Shown here: positions 18,747-27,400 of the stretch, piece after piece
How positions within the stretch are numbered: position 1 is the stretch's first letter
How the letters are laid out: the number at the start of each line of letters is the position of its first letter
Source of the DNA: Saccharopolyspora sp. NFXS83
Lineage (GTDB): Bacteria > Actinomycetota > Actinomycetes > Mycobacteriales > Pseudonocardiaceae
DNA length: 64,000 nucleotides
NCBI RefSeq assembly: GCF_026241095.1
Contig: NZ_JAPFGB010000024.1
Location: 26,585-90,584, forward strand
Direction of reading: 5' to 3'
The notes under the pieces: model-generated
Database searches by the model: none
Told to the model about the DNA's origin: nothing
Seen by the model: the letters and a program-made list of their open reading frames with translations, nothing else
Program-made: the position numbers and the translations under genes

Positions 18747-18789
18747 GAACGGACCGTTCGTCCCGTCCGGTGGGACGAACGGTCCGTTC
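18747..18789. terminator. Bidirectional terminator between convergent genes
   Basis: A perfect 18-base stem: 18747-18764 pairs with 18772-18789 around the 7-base loop GTCCGGT. It sits between the stops of the DUF779 gene (+) and the hexosaminidase gene (-), so it can end both transcripts. There is no long T tract, as is usual in high-GC actinomycetes. Confidence 0.85.
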
Positions 18790-18799
18790 GCTCATGCGA

Positions 18800-20392
18800 T
18801 CACGGCCAGGGGATCTGCGGTGAGCGGGTGAATCCGATGCCCGCCGCCGTCCAGCGCGGTCCCTGCTCGGCGAGCCGGGTGCGGAACGACTCCCAGTCGT
18901 GCGTGGCCGCGGGCGACCAGCCCAGCTCGGCGATGGCCGGGAGCCGCGGGAACGCCATCGTCTCCAGGTGCGCGGAGTTCTCCAGCGTCTCCGTCCACAT
19001 CGGAGCCTCGACGCCGAGCACCGACTCGGCGGGCACGCCGGGGAGGTGGCTCGCCGGGTCCCAGCCGTACGCGTCGGCCACCTCGATGAAGGCCGCCCAG
19101 CTCAGGCCGAGCTCGGTGGACTCGTCGTACTTCATGTCCAGGTAAGACCGGTCCGCGGGCGACATCAGGATCTTGTTGCCGCGGGCGGCGGCAGCGGCGA
19201 TCTCGGCGGCCTCCGCACCCTCGACGCCCCAGTACTGCACGACCGAACCCGCCTGCGGCTCGGCCTTGGCGTACTCGTGCCAGCCCACGGCGGTCTTGCC
19301 GTACTTCTGCACGATCGGCAGCGCCCGGTCCATGAACGCCCGGTACTGCTCGTCGGTCGTCGCGTCCGCCTCGTCACCGCCGATGTGCAGGTACGGGCCG
19401 GGGGTGAGCTCCGCGATCTGGCGGATCACGTCGTCCAGGAACTCGTAGGTGATGTCCTTGTCCACGCACAGCGAGCTGAATCCGACCTCGATGCCCGTGT
19501 ACATCGGCGGCGCGACGCCGTCGCAGTTGAGCTCCGCGTAGGAGGACAGCGCCGCGTTGGTGTGCCCGGGCGTGTCGATCTCCGGGATGATCGTGACGTG
19601 CCGGGACTCCGCGTAGGCGACGATCTCGGAGTACTCCTGCTGGGTGTAGAACCCGCCCGGTCCGCCGCCGACGGAGGTGCTGCCGCCGTGCTCGGTGAGG
19701 CGCGGCCAGTCGTTGATCTGGATCCGCCAGCCCTGGTCGTCGCTCAGGTGCAGGCGCAGGAAGTTCATCTTGTAGAGCGCGATCTGATCGATGTAGCGCT
19801 TGACCTGCTCGACGTCGAAGAAGTGCCGGGCCACGTCGAGCCCGGCGGCGCGATGCTCGTAGCGGGGCCGGTCGGTGATCTCGCCGCCGGGCACCGTCCA
19901 CGGCCCCGGCTGGGCCTGCGGGCTCTCGATCGCCGCGGGCAGCAGCTGGCGCAGCGTCTGCACGCCGTGGAACAACCCTTCGGCCGCACCGGCGTGCAGG
20001 GTCAGGGCATCGCCGGTGACCTCGAGCCGGTATCCGGCGGGCCCGAGCGCGGCATCGTCGAGGCGCAGCGCGACATCGCCTTCGCCGCCTTCGGCGACGG
20101 GCAGCGGGAATCCGGTCGAGGGGCGCAGCACTCCGGCCAGGTAGTCGGCCACTTCGTTCGCGCCCGGATCAGCGGTGATCGCGCTCTCGGCCGTCAGCGC
20201 GAACTCGACGCCGGGCGCTTCCCGGACGGTTTCCGGCGCTGGGATGACCTGGTGCAGCGGCGATTCCGGTGCGGCGGTCGCCGCGGGCGCGATCGTGCTC
20301 AGCGCTCCGGCGGTGAGCACACCGGTCAGCAGTGCGGCCGTCGCGGCGCGGACCCGGCGCGCGCGTGCAGGCCGTGCGGAGGTGAGGGGCAT
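18800..20392 (-). CDS. Secreted beta-N-acetylhexosaminidase (GH20)
   Basis: A 530-residue exported glycosidase that removes terminal N-acetylglucosamine or N-acetylgalactosamine, acting on chitin or peptidoglycan fragments outside the cell. The N-terminus is a Sec signal: basic ARPARARRVRAAT, hydrophobic ALLTGVLTAGALSTI, and a cleavage region near ATAAPES (about residue 42). A GH20b-like domain precedes the TIM barrel, which shows GLDVARHFFDVEQVKRYID, LHLSDDQGWR, IPEIDTPGHT and the catalytic Asp-Glu pair in HIGGDEADA (about 337). The ATG at 20392 has GGGAG 8 bases upstream. It appears monocistronic, with a shared terminator at its 3' end. Confidence 0.95.
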   Translation of the reverse strand: MPLTSARPARARRVRAATAALLTGVLTAGALSTIAPAATAAPESPLHQVIPAPETVREAPGVEFALTAESAITADPGANEVADYLAGVLRPSTGFPLPVAEGGEGDVALRLDDAALGPAGYRLEVTGDALTLHAGAAEGLFHGVQTLRQLLPAAIESPQAQPGPWTVPGGEITDRPRYEHRAAGLDVARHFFDVEQVKRYIDQIALYKMNFLRLHLSDDQGWRIQINDWPRLTEHGGSTSVGGGPGGFYTQQEYSEIVAYAESRHVTIIPEIDTPGHTNAALSSYAELNCDGVAPPMYTGIEVGFSSLCVDKDITYEFLDDVIRQIAELTPGPYLHIGGDEADATTDEQYRAFMDRALPIVQKYGKTAVGWHEYAKAEPQAGSVVQYWGVEGAEAAEIAAAAARGNKILMSPADRSYLDMKYDESTELGLSWAAFIEVADAYGWDPASHLPGVPAESVLGVEAPMWTETLENSAHLETMAFPRLPAIAELGWSPAATHDWESFRTRLAEQGPRWTAAGIGFTRSPQIPWP

Positions 20393-20513
20393 GGGGCTCG
20401 CTCCCGGTAGGGGACGTGGTCATAAAGGTATAGACCACGCGTCCCGCTCAGGCAGCGCCCGAACGGACGTATCGGGCGCCGCTCGCAGATCCCGCCCCGC
20501 CCCGCGGCGGCCG

Positions 20514-22385
20514 TCAGCGGTCGCCGCGCAGCGCCGCTCGCAGGTCCTCCAGCACCGCCGGGTCCTCGATCGTCGACGGCACCTTAGTCTCCCCGGAATC
20601 GGCGATCTCCCGCATCGACTTGCGCAACACCTTGCCGGAGCGGGTCTTCGGGAGGCCGTCGACCACGTCGACGTCGCGGAACGCCGCGACCGGTCCGATC
20701 TGGTCCCGCACCGCGGCGACCAGCTCCGCGCGCAACGCGTCCGGATCCGCCTCCACCCCGGACTTGAGCACCACGAAACCGCGCGGCACCTGGCCCTTGA
20801 GCTCGTCGTGCACACCGATCACGGCGCACTCCGCGACCGCCGGGTGCGTCGCCAGCACCGCCTCCATCGACCCCGTCGAGAGCCGGTGGCCGGCCACGTT
20901 GATCACGTCGTCGGTGCGGCCCATGACGAACACGTAGCCGTCCTCGTCGACGTGCCCGCTGTCGCCGGTGAGGTAGTAACCCGGATAGCGGGACAGGTAC
21001 GACTCGCGGAACCGCTCGTGATCGCCCCACAGCGTCGGCAGCATGCCCGGCGGCAGCGGCTGCTTGATGCAGATCGCGCCGTCGGATCCGGGCGGCAGCT
21101 CCTCACCGGCCTGGTCCAGCACCCGCACGTCGAACCCCGGTACCGGGACCGTCGGTGAACCCGGCTTGATCGGCATCGGCTCCAGCCCGCGCAGGTTCGC
21201 GCAGATCGGCCACCCCGTCTCGGTCTGCCACCAGTGGTCCACCACCGGCACCTCCAGCGTGCGCACCGCCCACTGGTAGGTCTCCGGATCGAGCCGCTCG
21301 CCCGCCAGGAACAACGTCCGCAGGCCGGAGATGTCGTAGCGGGCGAGCTCGGCCGCCTCGTGGTCCACCCGCTTGATCGCCCGGAAGGCGGTGGGGGCGG
21401 TGAACAGCGCCTTCACGCCGTGCTCGGCGATGACCCGCCAGAACGCGCCCGCGTCCGGGGTGCCCACCGGTTTGCCTTCGTAGACCACCGTCGTGGCCCC
21501 GGCCAGCAGCGGCCCGTAGACGATGTAGGAGTGCCCGACGACCCAGCCCACGTCGGAGGCGGTCCAGAACACCTCGCCGGGGCCGATGTCGTAGATCGCG
21601 CTCATCGACCAGCGCAACGCCACGGCGTGGCCGCCGTTGTCGCGCACCACGCCCTTCGGGCGGCCGGTCGTGCCGGAGGTGTAGAGCACGTACAGCGGAT
21701 CGGTCGCCGCGACCGGCACGCAATCGGTGGGCTCCGCCGCGGCGAGCTCCTCGGCCGCGTCCGCCTCGCCGGGGCCGAGCTCGGCGCGGACCTGGTCCCG
21801 CTGGAAGATCAGCACGCCGCCTTCCGGCCGGTGCTCGGCGAGCCGCAGCGCCTCGTCGACGATCGGCTTGTACTCGACCACCCGGTTCGGTTCGAGGCCG
21901 CAGGACGCGGCCACCAGCACCGTCGGCCGGGCGTCGTCGATCCGCGCGGCGAGCTCCTTGGGCGCGAAGCCGCCGAAGACCACCGAGTGCACCGCGCCGA
22001 TCCGCGCGCACGCCAGCATCACCACCAGCGCTTCCGGGATCATCGGCAGGTACACGATCACCCGGTCGCCCTTGCCCACCCCGCGTGCCCGCAGCGCTCC
22101 CGCGAACCGGGACACCCGGTCCAGCAGTTCGCGGTAGGTCCACCGGGACACCTGCCCGGTCATCGCCGAATCCCAGATCACCGCGTCCTGGTCGCCGCGC
22201 CCGTCGCGGACGTGCCGGTCGAGCGCGTTGAAGCAGGTGTTGAGCACTCCGTCCGGGAACCACCGGCCGGAGTCGTCCAGGGCCCTGGACGGGGCTCGGT
22301 CCCAGTCGACGGCCGCCGCGGCGTCCAGCCAGAACCCCTCGGGGTCCGTGCGGCTGCGCTGGTAGGCGTCGGCGTAGGCACCCAT
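20514..22385 (-). CDS. prpE: Propionyl/acetyl-CoA synthetase (PrpE-like)
   Basis: A 623-residue AMP-forming acyl-CoA synthetase of the Acs/PrpE group. Seen: N-terminal ACAS_N region (YADAYQRSRTDPEGFW), VFGGFAPKELAARI, P-loop YTSGTTGRPKGVVRDNGGH, WTASDVGWVVGHSYIVYGPLL, DHWWQTETGWPI, YLTGDSGHVDEDGY, GHRLSTGSME and the regulated catalytic Lys in PKTRSGKVLRKSM, the site acetylated in this family. The length and the SYIVYGPLLAGATTVVYEGKPVGTPD segment favour PrpE over AcsA (about 650), but both substrates are possible. Start: two ATGs, 22391 and 22385; GGGAGG is 8 bases before 22385 and only 2 before 22391, so 22385 is used. It stands alone. Confidence 0.85.
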   Translation of the reverse strand: MGAYADAYQRSRTDPEGFWLDAAAAVDWDRAPSRALDDSGRWFPDGVLNTCFNALDRHVRDGRGDQDAVIWDSAMTGQVSRWTYRELLDRVSRFAGALRARGVGKGDRVIVYLPMIPEALVVMLACARIGAVHSVVFGGFAPKELAARIDDARPTVLVAASCGLEPNRVVEYKPIVDEALRLAEHRPEGGVLIFQRDQVRAELGPGEADAAEELAAAEPTDCVPVAATDPLYVLYTSGTTGRPKGVVRDNGGHAVALRWSMSAIYDIGPGEVFWTASDVGWVVGHSYIVYGPLLAGATTVVYEGKPVGTPDAGAFWRVIAEHGVKALFTAPTAFRAIKRVDHEAAELARYDISGLRTLFLAGERLDPETYQWAVRTLEVPVVDHWWQTETGWPICANLRGLEPMPIKPGSPTVPVPGFDVRVLDQAGEELPPGSDGAICIKQPLPPGMLPTLWGDHERFRESYLSRYPGYYLTGDSGHVDEDGYVFVMGRTDDVINVAGHRLSTGSMEAVLATHPAVAECAVIGVHDELKGQVPRGFVVLKSGVEADPDALRAELVAAVRDQIGPVAAFRDVDVVDGLPKTRSGKVLRKSMREIADSGETKVPSTIEDPAVLEDLRAALRGDR

Positions 22386-22782
22386 GGTCATGACCTCCCG
22401 CTGGCGGTGTCGACGAGCCTCAGAGTCCTACCTGACGGCGGGCGTTCGCGCCAGCATCCGCGCCGCGCGGGCCCGGGGGCGTGCTCCGTCCCGCGCCGAA
22501 CCGTACGACAGTCCACAATGGGCGATCGGCGGGCCGGCCGGTTTCCGCCGCAACAACACGATGATCGTCGGATTCGCGACGAGCGGTCGGTTCGGTTTCT
22601 GCCGCGCCGAACCCGCGCACTTTCAAGATCATCCGCTCGTCGGTGCGGTCCTTCCGCTGGGCGCACCCCCGTCGAATTCGGGGGAACGTGCGGTCATGGG
22701 GCGAACACAATGCGTGGGTGGGGAGGCGGCCGGATAACGCGCACCGCGGCCCGGCCGACAACCGTGATGGAGGTGTCAAGCA
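22386..22782. other. Divergent intergenic region, no gene seen
   Basis: About 400 bases between prpE (-) and a small gene (+). Frames here lack codon bias and ribosome sites. It should hold promoters for both directions; none was resolved. The last 60 bases are GC-rich and end with GGAGG for the small gene. Confidence 0.4.
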
Positions 22783-23010
22783 TTGATCAGCGTGGAAACG
22801 ACCTACCGGGACGGCATCGTGGACGATGATGCCGAGACGGCGGAACTGCCCACCACTCCGTGCAGCGTGGTGTGGAGCGGCGGTCACTCGTTCGTCCTCG
22901 AAGGCGCGGGCGGGCGCGCCCGCTGGGCGGGCGTCGACGACCGCGGCCGGGCCCGCTTCCTCACCGACGCGGAACTGCAGCGCCGTGGCTGGAGCCACAA
23001 CCGCGGCTGA
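22783..23010 (+). CDS. Small conserved-looking hypothetical protein
   Basis: A 75-residue protein of no recognised family. Support: GGAGG about 10 bases before a TTG start, nearly uniform G/C in third codon positions to the stop, and a folded-looking sequence with alternating hydrophobic residues (CSVVWSGGHSFVLEG, ARWAGVDDRGRARFLTD, ELQRRGWSHN). It has one Cys and no membrane segment. A GTG at 22792 is an alternative start. It lies 143 bases before the phosphatidyltransferase gene on the same strand. No function is proposed. Confidence 0.6.
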   Translation: MISVETTYRDGIVDDDAETAELPTTPCSVVWSGGHSFVLEGAGGRARWAGVDDRGRARFLTDAELQRRGWSHNRG

Positions 23011-23153
23011 CCGGTCCGCCCACCCCCGGCCGCTCCGGCCACCGCAAGGGGGGTGTGGCACCCTGATCCGAGTGGGCGCCCGAGGCGCCCGAAACCCGCA
23101 GGCGCAGGTGAGCGCTTCGCGGTGGATCGACAACCGTGTCAGGGAGGGCTGTG

Positions 23154-23984
23154 GTGCAGGACGCCGACGGCACCACGGCCGGAGCCAAAGGCCGAGGTGG
23201 AGCGGGCGATCCCACGTCCCCGGAACCGGCGGGCTCCAGCAAGGCCGAACACGACGAACCGGACCGGGGCGCGGATGCCCCGGATCGGTCGTCGCAGTCC
23301 GCGGAACCCGCCCGGGCCGCTGAGCAACCGGAGCCCGGCGCGGAGAGCCCGGCAGCGGGCTCGTCGCCGGATCCCGGCATGGCCCGGATCAAGGAAGTCG
23401 CCGCCAGCGTCTGGGACGATCCTTGGCTGACGTGGCCGAACCTGCTGAGCCTGGTGCGGCTCGCCGGCGTCCCCCTGTTCCTGTGGCTGCTGCTCGGGCC
23501 GCAATCCGACCTGCTCGCGCTGCTCGTGCTGGTCGTCAGCGGCGCCACCGACTGGCTCGACGGCAAGCTCGCCCGCTGGCTCGACCAGTACAGCCGCGTG
23601 GGCGAACTGCTGGACCCCGCGGCCGACCGGCTCTACATCGTCGCGACGCTGGTCGCCTTCGTGCTCCGCGACGTGATCCCCTGGTGGGCCGCCGCGGCGC
23701 TGATCGGCCGCGACGTCGTGCTCACGCTGTGCCTGCCGGTGCTGCGCTGGCACGGTTTCGAACCGCCGGAGGTGCACTACCTCGGCAAGGCCGCGACGTT
23801 CTGCCTGATGTACGCGTTCCCGCTGTTGCTGCTGGTGCAGGAGGACTTCGCCTTCGAGGGCGTCGTGCGTCCGGTGGCCTACGCCTTCACCTGCTGGGGC
23901 GGTGTGCTGTACGTGTGGGCGGGTGTGCTGTACCTGATGCAGGTCATCGCCGCCGTGCGCGCCGCGCGGTCCCGCCCGGCCTGA
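23154..23984 (+). CDS. CDP-alcohol phosphatidyltransferase (PgsA2-like)
   Basis: A 276-residue membrane enzyme that transfers a phosphatidyl group from CDP-diacylglycerol to an alcohol. The complete family motif DxxDGxxARxxxxxxxxGxxxDxxxD is present: DWLDGKLARWL...G...D...D at about residues 133-160, with six hydrophobic segments. The first 75 residues are an acidic, Pro/Ser/Glu-rich, probably disordered tail. Start: GTGs at 23151 and 23154 follow GGGAGG; 23154 has the better spacing (6). The position upstream of gcvH and garA matches mycobacterial pgsA2, whose alcohol substrate is unsettled; phosphatidylglycerophosphate or cardiolipin synthesis is possible. Confidence 0.88.
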   Translation: MQDADGTTAGAKGRGGAGDPTSPEPAGSSKAEHDEPDRGADAPDRSSQSAEPARAAEQPEPGAESPAAGSSPDPGMARIKEVAASVWDDPWLTWPNLLSLVRLAGVPLFLWLLLGPQSDLLALLVLVVSGATDWLDGKLARWLDQYSRVGELLDPAADRLYIVATLVAFVLRDVIPWWAAAALIGRDVVLTLCLPVLRWHGFEPPEVHYLGKAATFCLMYAFPLLLLVQEDFAFEGVVRPVAYAFTCWGGVLYVWAGVLYLMQVIAAVRAARSRPA

Positions 23985-24170
23985 CGCCCGCGCCTTCCTC
24001 GCCGAGCGGTCCGGCGGGGGAGTCCGGTGCCGTGTCGATCACGGCGTGCCCATCTTGCGGCCGAAAGCGGCCGCGACCTACGCTCGCTTGGCCCGTCGCG
24101 ATCACCGCGCGCGGGTGCGGTGGCGCACTCGGCCCCCGCTCCACGGCTCGACGAGGAAGGCGGGACCCCA

Positions 24171-24554
24171 GTGGCCCCGGACGGGATCAAGTACACCCAG
24201 GAGCACGAGTGGGTGCTGCGCACCGGCGCGGACACGGTGCGCGTCGGGATCACCGACTACGCCCAGCAGCAGCTCGGCGACGTCGTGTTCGTGCAGCTGC
24301 CCGACGTGGGGGAGACCGTCGAAGCCGGGGGTGGCATCGGCGAGGTCGAGTCGACCAAGAGCGTCTCCGACATCTACGCGCCCGTGGCCGGTGAGATCGT
24401 GGCCCGCAACGAGCAGCTCGACGAGCAGCCCGAGCTGGTCAACTCGGCACCGTTCGGCGACGGCTGGATGATCGAGATCAAGCTCGCCGACCCGGCCGCG
24501 CCCGACGGCCTGCTCGAGGAAAGCGACTACCAAGGCCTCATCGACCAGGGATGA
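24171..24554 (+). CDS. gcvH: Glycine cleavage system H protein
   Basis: A 127-residue lipoyl carrier that shuttles the aminomethyl group between the P, T and L proteins of glycine cleavage. Seen: YTQEHEWV at the N-terminus, DYAQQQLGDVVFVQLP, and the lipoylated Lys63 in EVESTKSVSDIYAPV; the ending GWMIEIKL is typical. The true start is a GTG at 24171 (GAGGAAGG about 12 bases upstream); the frame upstream is basic noise. gcvP lies 2.9 kb downstream, after garA, a nuclease and a MerR gene; gcvT and the L protein are not in this window. Confidence 0.96.
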   Translation: MAPDGIKYTQEHEWVLRTGADTVRVGITDYAQQQLGDVVFVQLPDVGETVEAGGGIGEVESTKSVSDIYAPVAGEIVARNEQLDEQPELVNSAPFGDGWMIEIKLADPAAPDGLLEESDYQGLIDQG

Positions 24555-24669
24555 TCGTTGATCTCGGGTTCGCAGGCGGCTTGAGGTGGGAGTCCCGCGT
24601 CTGCGACCTGGGGCGGCACGGTACGTTTGAACGCACTTGCACGACCCATCCGCGCAGAGGAGAGCTCAG

Positions 24670-25128
24670 GTGAGCCAGAACGACGGGCCCGGCGGCGTTC
24701 CGCCGGAGCAGTCACCGGAGACCACCTCGGTCTTCAGGCCGTTCCTCTCGGAGCCGGAGAGCACCGAGAGTGCGACCCCGGAGCCAGCGGCCTCCGGGGT
24801 CGATGCGCTGCCCGCCGGGGCTGCCCTGCTGGTGGTCAAGCGCGGCCCGAACGCCGGGTCGCGGTTCCTGCTCGATCGGGAGACCACCAGCTCCGGACGC
24901 CACCCGGACAGCGACATCTTCCTCGACGACGTGACGGTGTCCCGTCGGCACGCCGAGTTCAGGCGAGAGGGCAATGACTTCGTCGTCGTCGACGTCGGCA
25001 GCCTCAACGGCACCTACGTCAACCGGGAACCGGTGGACACCTCGGTGCTCGCCAACGGTGACGAGGTTCAGATCGGGAAGTTCCGGTTGGTGTTCCTGAC
25101 CGGTCCGATCGAGGGCCAGGGCCGCTGA
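24670..25128 (+). CDS. garA: FHA-domain metabolic regulator GarA/OdhI
   Basis: A 152-residue phospho-regulated inhibitor/activator of central metabolism. In relatives the unphosphorylated protein inhibits 2-oxoglutarate dehydrogenase and glutamate dehydrogenase and stimulates glutamate synthase; PknB/PknG phosphorylation shuts it off. Seen: the conserved N-terminal phospho-motif ETTSVF with Thr18/Thr19, and a C-terminal FHA domain with all key residues (SGRHPDSDI, VSRRHAEF, GSLNGTYVN). GTG start at 24670 with GAGGAG 8 bases upstream. A strong hairpin terminator follows. Its place after gcvH is conserved with mycobacteria. Confidence 0.95.
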   Translation: MSQNDGPGGVPPEQSPETTSVFRPFLSEPESTESATPEPAASGVDALPAGAALLVVKRGPNAGSRFLLDRETTSSGRHPDSDIFLDDVTVSRRHAEFRREGNDFVVVDVGSLNGTYVNREPVDTSVLANGDEVQIGKFRLVFLTGPIEGQGR

Positions 25129-25153
25129 GCCGAGCGTTCCGCGTACCGAGCGC

Positions 25154-25185
25154 ATCGGGGCGGCGCCTTGCGGCGTCGCCCCGAT
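25154..25185 (+). terminator. Terminator after garA
   Basis: A 14-base stem with one G-U pair, 25154-25167 with 25172-25185, and tetraloop TTGC. It lies 26 bases after the garA stop, so the pgsA2-gcvH-garA transcript probably ends here. Confidence 0.8.
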
Positions 25186-25678
25186 CGTGCTCGGCGGGGA
25201 TCGCAACCCGGTCCGCCGCACGGCCGATGATCTTCACGGCCGCTCGGCGCCGCCGGAGCGCGGTGATGTTGCGAGGTGCTTTCCGCAGCGCGCAACGGCT
25301 TCTGCGGATGGCGGTGCGGTGTATCGTGGCGTTGGGCATCGTTCGCGTCGGGAGCGGTCGGAGTCCCTCATCGGACGGGCCGGTCGGCGCAGCCGCGCGG
25401 GCCCTCTCCGTGAGGAACCTCCGGGCGTTCGCGGAAGGCAGCGGCGGCGTCAGAAATCGCCTCGGACCGATGTGCGGACCGAGTCGGACAAGGGAATGCC
25501 GGGTATCGGCGATCGGTCGGTACGAGGCCGTGAACGGGCCGGAAGAGCCGTCCACCGAGCGGGAAATCCGGGCGGAGGCGATGGCCACCGCCGTATCGCG
25601 GGTAGCGTCAGAGGCGTCGGTGCGCGATCCTCGACCAAGGATGTCACGCTTCGGCGCGCTGGAGGAGGCGATGAGACG
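25186..25678. other. Long leader/intergenic region where relatives carry a MerR gene
   Basis: The 493 bases have frames open on both strands but with poor codon bias and Arg/Ser-rich, family-less translations. Mycobacterial and corynebacterial loci have a MerR-type gene (FtsR) between garA and the nuclease gene; no MerR helix-turn-helix is visible here in any of the six frames. It probably holds the promoter of the nuclease gene. Confidence 0.5.
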
Positions 25679-26155
25679 ATGAGCAGCGAAATGCGCGTCG
25701 TCGGCGTGCGAGTGGAACTACCAGCCAACCAGCCGATTCTGCTGCTGCGCGAGACCGAAGGCGAGCGGTACCTGCCGATCTGGATCGGATCGGTGGAGGC
25801 CACCGCGATCGCGTTGGAGCAGCAGGGCGTGCGACCCGCCAGACCGCTCACCCATGATCTGCTCAAGGACGTCATCGGCGCCCTGGGGCGGGACCTGGAA
25901 GAGGTGCGGATCACCGATCTGCAGGAGGGCACGTTCTTCGCCGAACTCATCTTCGACGGAGATGTGCGGGTCTCGGCACGCCCGAGCGATTCGGTGGCGC
26001 TGGCGTTGCGGGTCGGAGTGCCGATCCACGCTGACGAGTCGGTGCTGGACGAAGCCGGGTTGATCATCCCGGACGAGCAGGAGGACGAGGTCGAGAAGTT
26101 CCGGGAATTCCTGGACTCGGTCTCTCCGGAGGACTTCCGCGGCGCCGACACGTGA
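25679..26155 (+). CDS. Bifunctional nuclease (BFN/DUF151) family protein
   Basis: A 158-residue DUF151 protein. Characterised plant and mycobacterial relatives show DNase/RNase activity; the bacterial role is unclear. Seen: MRVVGVRVELPANQPILLLRE at the N-terminus, the conserved LPIWIGSVEATAIALEQQG, LTHDLLKDVIGALG, and SARPSDSVALALRVGVPIHADESVLDEAG. Start ATG at 25679 with AGGAGG about 10 bases upstream; the open frame extends much further 5' without coding character. It is the homologue of the gene between the two MerR genes in the mycobacterial garA locus. A T-tailed terminator follows. Confidence 0.92.
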   Translation: MSSEMRVVGVRVELPANQPILLLRETEGERYLPIWIGSVEATAIALEQQGVRPARPLTHDLLKDVIGALGRDLEEVRITDLQEGTFFAELIFDGDVRVSARPSDSVALALRVGVPIHADESVLDEAGLIIPDEQEDEVEKFREFLDSVSPEDFRGADT

Positions 26156-26200
26156 TCAGGTGGGCGGGCGTGCGGTCCGCTCACCCCCGGCGCTGTACCC

Positions 26201-26234
26201 GGCTCCCGGTGCGAGTTCGCGCCGGGAGCCTTTT
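26201..26234 (+). terminator. Rho-independent terminator after the BFN gene
   Basis: GGCTCCCGG (26201-26209) pairs with CCGGGAGCC (26222-26230); the loop can pair further through GCG/CGC. It is directly followed by TTTT (26231-26234), a classical intrinsic terminator, 46 bases after the stop. Confidence 0.88.
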
Positions 26235-26491
26235 CGCACGCTCGGAGTGCGGCGCGAACCGGATCGGGGTTGCGTCACACCCGGGGGTGGGCGGGCGGCT
26301 CCGCGCGTCGCGTTGACCCGCCCACGGGCCGGGCTTACCGTCGGAGTGCGCGAATCGCCCCGATGTGATTTTCCAGGTCGGGGAAGGTCGAAGCCCCGGT
26401 TCCATGATCGTTCATCCGTTCGGCGGTTGATCATGCGTCGAGCCGGGTTCTGGTGGTTCGCCGGCCTCGGGCCGGGCGAGGGGAGGCAGGC
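26235..26491. other. Promoter region of the MerR gene
   Basis: About 260 bases after the terminator with no coding character. It probably carries the MerR gene's own promoter; no box was identified with certainty. Confidence 0.35.
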
Positions 26492-27058
26492 GTGGTGGAG
26501 CGAGCACCTGGCGAGGATTCCGCCGCGGAGCAGTCGGCGCCGTTCCCCGACACCGCGCTCCCGGACGAGCTCGTCGGCTACCGCGGACCCGCGGCGTGCC
26601 AGATCGCCGGCATCACCTACCGGCAGCTGGACTACTGGGCGCGCACCAAGCTGGTCGGCCCGTCGATCCGCGGCGCGGCGGGATCCGGGTCGCAGCGGCT
26701 GTACTCGTTCAAGGACGTCCTGGTGCTCAAGGTCGTGAAGCGGCTGCTGGACACCGGGGTCTCGCTGCACAACATCCGGGTCGCCGTGGAGCACCTGCGC
26801 CACCGCGGGGTGCAGGACCTGGCCAAGATCACGCTGTTCAGCGACGGCACGACCGTGTACGAGTGCACCTCCGCGGAGGAGGTCGTGGACCTGCTGCAAG
26901 GCGGTCAGGGCGTGTTCGGCATCGCCGTCAGCGGTGCGATGCGCGAGATCACCGGGACCATCCACGAGTTCCCCGCCGAGCGGGCCGATGGCGGCGAGCA
27001 CGAGGAGCCGGTCAACGACGAGCTGTCCCGGCGGCGCCGGGATCGCCAGACCGGTTGA
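26492..27058 (+). CDS. MerR-family transcriptional regulator of the garA/gcvP locus (Rv1830-like)
   Basis: A 188-residue regulator. A MerR winged helix at about residues 25-100: GPAACQIAGITYRQLDYWARTKLVGPSIR, then a serine/glycine wing with QRLYSFKDVLVLKVVKRLLDTGVSLHNIRVAVEHL. The C-terminal domain (KITLFSDGTTVYECTSAEEVVDLLQGGQGVFGIAV) is shared with the Rv1830 group, unlike metal-sensing MerR proteins, and has no metal-site Cys. GTG codons at 26492 and 26495 both follow GGGAGG. It is upstream of gcvP with a riboswitch between, so it may sense a metabolite and control metabolism or division genes. Confidence 0.88.
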   Translation: MVERAPGEDSAAEQSAPFPDTALPDELVGYRGPAACQIAGITYRQLDYWARTKLVGPSIRGAAGSGSQRLYSFKDVLVLKVVKRLLDTGVSLHNIRVAVEHLRHRGVQDLAKITLFSDGTTVYECTSAEEVVDLLQGGQGVFGIAVSGAMREITGTIHEFPAERADGGEHEEPVNDELSRRRRDRQTG

Positions 27059-27187
27059 GCCCCTCGCCCCGTGACGGGGGCGTCACCGCCGGTCAGCGCC
27101 GTGACCGGCGCATCGGGGTGATCGAACGGGATGAAGATCGCACTTTCGGTCGTCACTGGATCGGGTAGGCTGCTGAGCATCGCTGAC

Positions 27188-27400
27188 CCCGCGCGGGAGA
27201 GTTCGCCGGTGACCTGGTCACCGGCGGCGCCGAAGGAGCAAACCCTCCCCGACAACCTCTCAGGCCTGCTGGACCGCACGGGCGAGATACCTCTGGAAAG
27301 AGGGACCACCGGTAGGTGGTTCCCCGCCGACGGTGCAAGCCCGATCGCCGTACCGGGTGAAGCTCTCAGGCGTTCGTATCGCGGACGGTGACAGAGGGGG
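27188..27400 (+). promoter_or_regulatory. Tandem glycine riboswitch controlling gcvP
   Basis: Two consecutive glycine aptamers. Aptamer I (about 27188-27266) shows GGGAGAG, the core GCCGAAGGAGCAA (27229-27241) and CTCTCAGGC (27257-27265). Aptamer II (about 27275-27400) shows GCCGACGGTGCAAGC (27326-27340), GCTCTCAGGC (27362-27371) and ACAGAGGGGGA. A small UUCG-capped hairpin GCAGCA-TTCG-TGCTGC (27404-27419) follows and could be part of the expression platform. Glycine binding would turn on gcvP, 55 bases further on. The pattern is well established; the on-direction is inferred from the family. Confidence 0.93.

Noticed and set aside
25187..25678. N-terminal extension of the BFN protein by about 160 residues
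   Set aside because: Arg/Gly-rich translation with poor codon bias; the ATG at 25679 has a ribosome site and gives the normal family length.
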